64,000 bases of DNA from positions 28,855,341 through 28,919,340 of the forward strand of contig NC_092575.1 of the NCBI RefSeq assembly GCF_037975245.1, in the 5' to 3' direction. The notes beneath the pieces are model-generated. The model did no database searches. It was not told the origin of the DNA and worked only from the letters and a program-made list of their open reading frames with translations. This document shows, piece by piece, positions 59,701 through 64,000 of this stretch; the stretch's first letter is position 1; each line of letters begins with the position of its first letter. A program made the translations under genes and the position numbers. Source of the DNA: Apostichopus japonicus (lineage: Eukaryota; Echinodermata; Holothuroidea; Aspidochirotida; Stichopodidae).

Positions 59701-60307
59701 AGAATTGCCTGATCAATCTATGTGGGATATACAAACAGATTATAAGTGTTGTACTGATAAACTGCACATACCAAGCCATAGAATTGCCTGATCAATCTAT
59801 GTGGGATATACAAACAGATTATAAGTGTTGTACTGATAAACTGCACATACCAAGCCATAGAATTGCCTGATCAATCTATGTGGGATATACAAACAGATTA
59901 TAAGTGTTGTACCGATAAACTGCACATACCAAGCCATAGAATTGCCTGATCAATCTATGTGGGATATACAAACAGATTATAAGTGTTGTACCGATGAACT
60001 GCACATACCAAGCCATAGAATTGCCTGATCAATCTACGTGGGATATACAAACAGATTATAAGTGTTGTACTGATAAACTGCACATACCAAGCCATAGAAT
60101 TGCCTGATCAATCTATGTGGGATATACAAACAGATTATAAGTGTTGTACTGATAAACTGCACATACCAAGCCATAGAATTGCCTGATCAACGTCAAATGG
60201 ATACTTCATATCACCATCTACCAAGCCAGGGGTGTCCACGAAGGTGACCAAACTGAATTTCTTCTGTTTGGAAGTACTGATCTCAGTGTTTAAGTATTCC
60301 ACAACAC
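47668..60307 (-). CDS. Dynamin/EHD-like membrane GTPase, 3' nine exons (5' part off right edge)
   Basis: Nine exons join in phase: 60167-60307, 58818-58978, 56191-56295, 55274-55416, 54558-54729, 52254-52334, 50767-50879, 49185-49269, 47668-47724, giving about 351 residues to a TAA stop. The first visible exon holds a G3 motif (FVDTPGL) and the second a G4-like SKAD (RFYLSKADEAG). The wording 'TFVDTPG...LADLIFVFFDP' is that of the EHD/sarcalumenin branch of the dynamin superfamily. A helical region follows, then TM1 (WILYSMLGFFVPFLLALNFL), a basic loop, TM2 (HVITGIAFISLIFFILAKV) and a Lys/Arg-rich tail. GTPase, helices, paired TMs and tail recall mitofusin/atlastin-type membrane-remodelling enzymes, but sequence similarity is to EHD in the G domain only. 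The P-loop exon must lie beyond 64,000. Name and membrane are not determinable here. Confidence 0.82.
47845..48843. repeat. 13-bp minisatellite, about 77 copies (last GTPase intron)
   Basis: Unit AACAACACACTGT with T-to-C (CTGCAAC) variants clustered at 47,995-48,140. On the gene's sense strand each unit reads TGTGTTGTTACAG, a fair match to a 3' splice site. Since 13 is not a multiple of three, all three minus frames stay open for over 340 codons; artefacts. Confidence 0.96.
49185..49269 (-). CDS. GTPase exon, basic tail after TM2
   Basis: 85 nt between acceptor TTTCTGCAG and donor GTAAGG. It encodes VKPRLTRKQKKSLLEQKAY and VQVSVKGAK. A positive patch next to TM2 fits a cytosolic, membrane-apposed tail. 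Leaves in phase 0. Confidence 0.82.
49382..50575. repeat. 39-bp minisatellite, about 30 copies (GTPase intron)
   Basis: Unit contains CTTGATAGTGAGGACTAACA and TACATAACCATCTATGTGA. The 39-bp period keeps both strands open (about 200 codons each way) with a 13-residue repeat; no gene evidence. Confidence 0.95.
50767..50879 (-). CDS. GTPase exon with transmembrane segment 2
   Basis: 113 nt between acceptor TGTTTGCAG and donor GTAAGTTTC. It encodes TPVDNIWKTIPAEWYQ, then the hydrophobic HVITGIAFISLIFFILAKV. Leaves in phase 2. Confidence 0.87.
51536..51615 (-). pseudogene. Frameshifted duplicate of the GTPase inter-TM loop exon
   Basis: 80 nt copy of 52254-52334, lying 718 bp away with the same flanking repeat context and the same splice sites. 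One base is missing near the middle (CCGGGC against CCGTGGA), with a nearby substitution. Inclusion would shift the frame and give a stop 20 codons in. It is therefore a decayed exon duplicate or, if spliced in, a poison exon. Confidence 0.6.
52254..52334 (-). CDS. GTPase exon, basic inter-TM loop, embedded in a 16-bp minisatellite
   Basis: 81 nt (27 codons), phase 0 to 0, between acceptor TTTATGTTAG and donor GTAGCAGC. It encodes LWRNGRGKSKRRTEYADGSM and RTMAKQQ. The exact multiple of three, clean frame and fit between two phase-0 neighbours support an exon, perhaps a cassette. It sits inside the 16-bp repeat field and has a broken near-identical copy 718 bp to the left. Confidence 0.65.
53263..54450. 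mobile_element. Non-autonomous hAT-type transposon, 1,188 bp
   Basis: Perfect 8-bp direct flanks CTTATAAG (53255-53262 and 54451-54458) enclose terminal inverted repeats TAGTGTTTACATGGG / TAGTGTTTGCACGGG. The 8-bp duplication with T at 2 and A at 7, and ends starting TAGTG, are typical of hAT elements. GGGTACCCG palindromes lie just inside both ends. Internally a block with TAGCCTAACACCACACTAAG is repeated about four times. No transposase frame. It sits in a GTPase intron. Confidence 0.85.
54558..54729 (-). CDS. GTPase exon with transmembrane segment 1
   Basis: 172 nt between acceptor TCTCTGCAG and donor GTGAGAATTC. It encodes EASSHNMWARIQ, then a hydrophobic stretch WILYSMLGFFVPFLLALNFL of transmembrane length, then SKVANEALSQTVGNRTAEAI. 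Leaves in phase 0. Confidence 0.87.
54930..55215. repeat. Short tandem repeat in GTPase intron
   Basis: About five degenerate units of 50-75 bp with GTAGCCTGGACACTCAC and runs of C, plus ATGATCTTTGTACTG. Confidence 0.8.
55274..55416 (-). CDS. GTPase exon, helical region
   Basis: 143 nt between acceptor ATTTTGTAG and donor GTAAGTTTG. It encodes SRCVNQIEEVCKDVEKTISQ and continues MIQNTLNTLETDCEQIATLT. The heptad-like spacing of I/V/L suggests a helical bundle or coiled coil. Leaves in phase 2. Confidence 0.85.
55708..55905. repeat. Two adjacent short tandem repeats in GTPase intron
   Basis: About three copies of TGCAACATCTTTGCCAACAT, then four 30-bp copies with GAGTCTTATTGCAAAAGACA. Confidence 0.9.
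56191..56295 (-). CDS. GTPase exon, end of G domain
   Basis: 105 nt between acceptor TTTTTCACAG and donor GTAAATG. It encodes RVLMQIVQELCKRPGLNRTG and ends FVPSMSSGK. In phase 0 on both sides, so it could be skipped without a frame change. Confidence 0.85.
56680..58720. repeat. Degenerate AGATCAATG-type minisatellite (GTPase intron)
   Basis: About 2 kb of units near 45-50 bp built on TTAGTCAGATCAATGG and GTCTTAGGTCACTTGAG; the right third switches to units with ATGATCCCTTAGTCAGAGCA. More diverged than the other arrays, so probably older. Confidence 0.93.
58818..58978 (-). CDS. GTPase exon with G4-like motif
   Basis: 161 nt between acceptor CATCTTCAG and donor GTGAGACC. It encodes DLADLIFVFFDPIGQALCKR, then VEKLNEQHSDHMRFYLSKAD. 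The strand-plus-SKAD arrangement corresponds to the N/TKxD nucleotide-specificity motif of EHD-like GTPases. Leaves in phase 0. Confidence 0.88.
58979..59463. other. GTPase intron, unique part
   Basis: AT-rich intron sequence between the SKAD exon and the 79-bp array; nothing recognised. Confidence 0.4.
59464..60190. repeat. 79-bp minisatellite, 9 copies, built from an exon 3' end and its donor
   Basis: Units at 79-bp spacing each contain, on the minus strand, GATCAGGCAATTCTATGGCT then TG and the donor GTATGTGCAG. The last copy is the real exon border (donor 60166-60161); eight decoy donors lie at 79-bp steps down to 59,529. 24 exonic nucleotides are included. Confidence 0.96.
60167..60307 (-). 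CDS. GTPase exon with G3 motif; both edges copied into flanking arrays
   Basis: 141 nt between acceptor TATACTAG and donor GTATGTGC. It encodes VVEYLNTEISTSK, FSLVTFVDTPGLVDGDMKY and FDVDQAILWLG. DTPG is the switch II (G3) motif. Enters and leaves in phase 1. The last 24 nt plus the donor recur eight times to the left, and acceptor-like copies recur to the right. Confidence 0.88.
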
Positions 60308-60730
60308 CTAGTATAGAAGACAATGAAAACAATAACACTTAGTACAGAAGACATTGAAAAATAATAAAACCTGGTATAGAAGACAAAGAAAACAAAAACA
60401 CCTTGTATAGAAGTGAATGAAAACAATAACACCTAGTATAGAAGACAATGAAATCAATAACATAGGTCTAGTAAAGAAGACAATGCAAACAATAAAACTT
60501 AGTATGCAAGACTCTTAGTTTATGAAAACAACAACACTTAGTATAGAAGAGTCTTAGTATATGAAAACAAAAACACTTAGTATCTAGAAGACAATGCAAA
60601 CAATTAAACTTAGTATACAAGACTCTTAGTTTATGAAAACAATAACACTTAGTATAGAAGAGTCTTAGTATATGAAAACAAAAACACTTAGTATAGAAGA
60701 CAAAGAAAACAATAACACTTAGAATAGAAG
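60308..60730. repeat. 31-39-bp degenerate repeat built from the acceptor of the same exon
   Basis: About 12 units carry, on the minus strand, CTTCTATACTA(A/G)GTGTTATTG; the real acceptor reads CTTCTATACTAG followed by GTGTTGTGG. Some units (for example 60,427-60,445) keep a perfect acceptor; most have AA instead of AG. Confidence 0.85.
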
Positions 60731-60911
60731 AAGATGTTCCAATGAAAAACATCTATTTCAAAGAAGGAAGGAAATGAGAAGAATGTATTCCAAAGGAGGC
60801 TTCAGCACAATGTTAAATATGACAGCATTTTGTGCTCATTAATTTTATTGATAGGAGACATCAAATAACATAAAATGGGAAATGGATTTGTATGGTTTGC
60901 TGATCAAATAG

Positions 60912-61520
60912 TACCATTCTGTAGAATGTGTGTGCATCACTGATAATATTGTGTAGTGTCTACAACATTGGGAGGGGGGGGGAGTATTAAGGAGTAGAAT
61001 GTCGGCACATAACTGATTCCTATTCTGTAGAATGTGTGTGCATCACTGATTTATATTATTGTGTAGTGTCTACACCATTGGGGGTATTAAGGAGTAGAAT
61101 ATCAGCACATAACTGATTCCTATTCTGTAGAATGTGTGTGCATCACTGATTTATATTATTGTGTAGTGTCTACACCATTGGGGGTATTAAGGAGTAGAAT
61201 ATCAGCACATAACTGAGTCCTATTCTGTAGAATGTGTGTGCATCACTGATTTATATTATTGTGTAGTGTCTACAACATTGGGGGTATTAAGGAGTAGAAT
61301 ATCAGCACATAACTGAGTCCTATTCTGTAGAATGTGTGTGCATCACTGATTTATATTATTGTGTAGTGTCTACACCATTGGGGGTATTAAGGAGTAGAAT
61401 ATCAGCACATAACTGATTCCTATTCTGTAGAATGTGTGTGCATCACTGATTTATATTATTGTGTAGTGTCAACACCATTAAGGAGTAGAATATCAGCACA
61501 TAACTGAGTTCTATTCTGTA
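60912..61520. repeat. 100-bp tandem repeat, about 6 copies (GTPase intron)
   Basis: Unit contains ATTCTGTAGAATGTGTGTGC and AAGGAGTAGAATATCAGCAC, spaced exactly 100 bp (61,021 and 61,121). Confidence 0.95.
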
Positions 61521-61869
61521 GTGCTTCATCATTTAAGCACAGAGAAGTACTCAGACAAACTGGCTCACATTTCTTTCTAGGTAACCACATTCATTCAACA
61601 AGCAGAATTACAATTATCTCATTTGGCATTACTTTTTATCCTTAAATCTTATCGTTCTTTACTTAAACAAGTTTTGCAGCTTACACCACCTTTCCACACA
61701 TTTTCAATGCCCTCATTGCCTCCATATTCAACATTTAACCTTCAACTCAGGTCAATGATGGTACATGGTAGAGTACCAGCAATTAGAGCATCCAATCTTG
61801 GTGCTGTCTACCAGTGACCCTGGTAGTCTTGCAGAATCACTGTCTACATACATGAAGGAACACAATCAG
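61521..61869. other. Intron, unique part
   Basis: AT-rich sequence; no exon that would carry the GTPase P-loop is visible here or further right in the window. Confidence 0.4.
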
Positions 61870-63475
61870 TTTTACAACAGAGAGAAACACACAATCAGTC
61901 CAATTACAAAACGGAAGCCACAACAAGCAGTCTAATAGGAGAAAGGAATCACAGTCAGTCTGTTAATGTTAAGGAAGCCACCACAATCAGTCTAATAGGA
62001 GAAAGGAATCACAGTCAGTCTGTTAATGTTAAGGAAGCCACCACAATCAGTCTAATAGGAGAAAGGAATCACAGGCAGTCTGTTAATATGAAGGAAGCCA
62101 CAAATACGTCTACTAACAGCAAGGAAGCCACAATTGGTCTAATAACAGAGGCACAATCAGACTTAGGACTTAAAAGAAGCCACAATCAGTCTAATAATTT
62201 AAAGGAAGCCACAATCAGTCTAATAACAGGAAGTCAGCTACAATCAGTCTACTGACAAAAAGGAAGCCACAACCAATCTTAAGAGAGAAAAGAAGCCACA
62301 ACCAGTCTACTAACAGAATGGAAGCTACAGAATCAGTCTACTAACAGAAAGTCAGCCACAATCAGTCTACTAACAGAAAGGAAGCTACAATCAGTCTACT
62401 AAAAGAAAGGAAGCTACAATCAGTCTACTAACAAAAAGGAAGCTACAATCAGTCTACTATCAGAAAGGAAAGCCACAATCAGTCTACTAACAGAAAGGGA
62501 GCTATAATCAGTCTACTATGAAAAGGAAGCTACAATCAGTCTACTAACAGAAAGGAAGCTACAATCAGTCTACTAACAGAAAGGAAAGCCACAATCAGTC
62601 TACTAACAGAAAGGAAGCTACAATCAGTCTACTAACAGAAAGGAAAGCCACAATCAGTCTAATAACAAAAAGGAAGCCACAATCAGTCTACTATCAGAAA
62701 GGAAAGCCACAATCAGTCTACTAACAGAAAGGAAGCTACAATCAGTCTACTAACAGAAAGGAAAGCCACAATCAGTCTACTAACAGAAAGGAAGCTACAA
62801 TCAGTCTACTAACAGAAAGGAAAGCCACAATCAGTCTAATAACAAAAAGGAAGCCACAATCAGTCTACTAACAGAAAGGAAGCCACAATCAGTCTACTAT
62901 CAGAAGGAAGCTACATTCAGTCTACTATCAGAAAGGAAGCTACATTCAGTCTACTATCAGAAAGGAAGCTACAATCAGTCTACTAACAGAAAGGAAGCTA
63001 CAATCAGTCTACTAACAGAAAGGAAAGCCACAATCAGTCTACTAACAGAAAGGAAGCTACAATCAGTCTACTAACAGAAAGGAAAGCCACAATCAGTCTA
63101 ATAACAAAAAGGAAGCCACAATCAGTCTACTAACAGAAAGGAAGCCACAATCAGTCTACTATCAGAAGGAAGCTACATTCAGTCTACTATCAGAAAGGAA
63201 GCTACATTCAGTCTACTATCAGAAAGGAAGCTACAATCAGTCTACTAACAGAAAGGAAGCTACAATCAGTCTACTATCAGAAAGGAAAGCCACAATCAGT
63301 CTACTAACAGAAAGGGAGCTATAATCAGTCTACTATGAAAAGGAAGCTACAATCAGTCTACTAACAGAAAGGAAGCTACAATCAGTCTACTAACAGAAAG
63401 GAAGCCACAATCAGTCTACTAAAATAAGGAAGCCACAATCAGTCTAACAACAGTAAGGAAGCCACAATCACCCTA
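61870..63475. repeat. 29-bp minisatellite, about 50 copies (GTPase intron)
   Basis: Unit AAAGGAAGCTACAATCAGTC plus TACTAACAG with GCCAC and CTATC variants; the left end has longer, more diverged units. A block recurs at a 262-bp offset (62,901 and 63,163), a nine-unit higher-order copy. Confidence 0.94.
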
Positions 63476-64000
63476 ATTAGCACAGGAAGGATTTGATTTC
63501 TTATATAACGGAAAGGAGCAGCCCTATCAACAGATGTGAACACACAATCAGTGTTATAAGACAAAAGAATTCACAGAAAGGAACACAAAAGCAGTTTTAC
63601 ACAAGAAATGAATGCTAATGTCTTTCAACAGAAAGGAATGCACAATTAGTTTTATAGCAAAAGGAATTCACAATCAGTTTCATAAAGAGAAAGGAACACA
63701 CAATCAGTCTTCTAACAGAGAGGAAAGCACAATCAATCTAAAATTCCCATTCATGAGAAACAAACCATTCCAAAAGATCCCACACACTACATAGCAAACA
63801 TTTTAGCATGTACTGAAGATCAGACTGCAATGTAACACCACTACATCATGCTGCATTTATGAGAGTGGATCGCAATGCAGCTTGAGATAGCAGCGACACA
63901 GTACAGACATGACTCAAGGGATGTTTCCAAGTAATCAACCTTACTCCAATGAGACTAGATAGCAGCCACACAGTACAGACATGACTCAAGGGATGTTTCC
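63476..64000. repeat. Diverged repeat remnants and the start of another tandem repeat at the window edge
   Basis: Degenerate CACAATCAGT units fade out by about 63,740. From about 63,880, CAGTACAGACATGACTCAAG followed by GGATGTTTCC occurs twice and continues past the edge. Confidence 0.7.

Overview
This is eukaryotic (animal) nuclear DNA: genes are split by GT-AG introns, coding exons are 57-172 nt, no bacterial operon structure is visible, and well over half of the window consists of tandem minisatellites. A marine invertebrate such as an ambulacrarian would fit the gene content and repeat-rich introns, but that is inference; the sequence does not name the species. LAYOUT: (1) 1-29,832, minus strand: the 5' eight coding exons of DPH1 (diphthamide biosynthesis), running right to left and leaving the window at base 1. 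Eight exons carrying about 251 codons are spread over 22.8 kb because introns 3, 4, 7 and 8 hold large private minisatellites. (2) 28.8-33.0 kb: the divergent intergenic/5' region, with a nested inverted-repeat element inside DPH1 intron 1 and a 2.2 kb TA-flanked inverted-repeat element. (3) 33,540-36,122, plus strand: one uninterrupted 860-codon F-box gene of the FBXO34/FBXO46 type, with a splice acceptor just upstream of its start. (4) 36.1-47.6 kb: 3' flanks of two convergent genes, filled with further tandem arrays and a possible small coding exon at 41.3 kb. (5) 47,668-60,307 and beyond the right edge, minus strand: the 3' nine exons of a dynamin/EHD-like membrane GTPase (G3 and G4 motifs, helical region, two transmembrane segments, basic C-terminal tail); its P-loop exon should lie right of the window. 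One intron carries a non-autonomous hAT element with a perfect 8-bp target duplication. MAIN OBSERVATION: 13 of 17 introns of the two minus-strand genes contain a minisatellite unlike any other in the window, and several arrays are built from the exon-intron border itself. The 92-bp array at 1-7,081 repeats the last 18 nt of DPH1 exon 8 plus its 5' splice site about 77 times. The 79-bp array at 59.5-60.2 kb repeats the last 24 nt and donor of a GTPase exon, while the opposite side of the same exon is flanked by an array that repeats its acceptor. The 81-bp array in DPH1 intron 4 starts exactly at the donor. In addition a whole 81-nt exon was copied within a 16-bp minisatellite field, and one copy is frameshifted. 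The very long reading frames in the arrays (up to 2,302 codons) are artefacts of stop-free repeat units. The two minus-strand genes and the F-box gene show no evident functional link.
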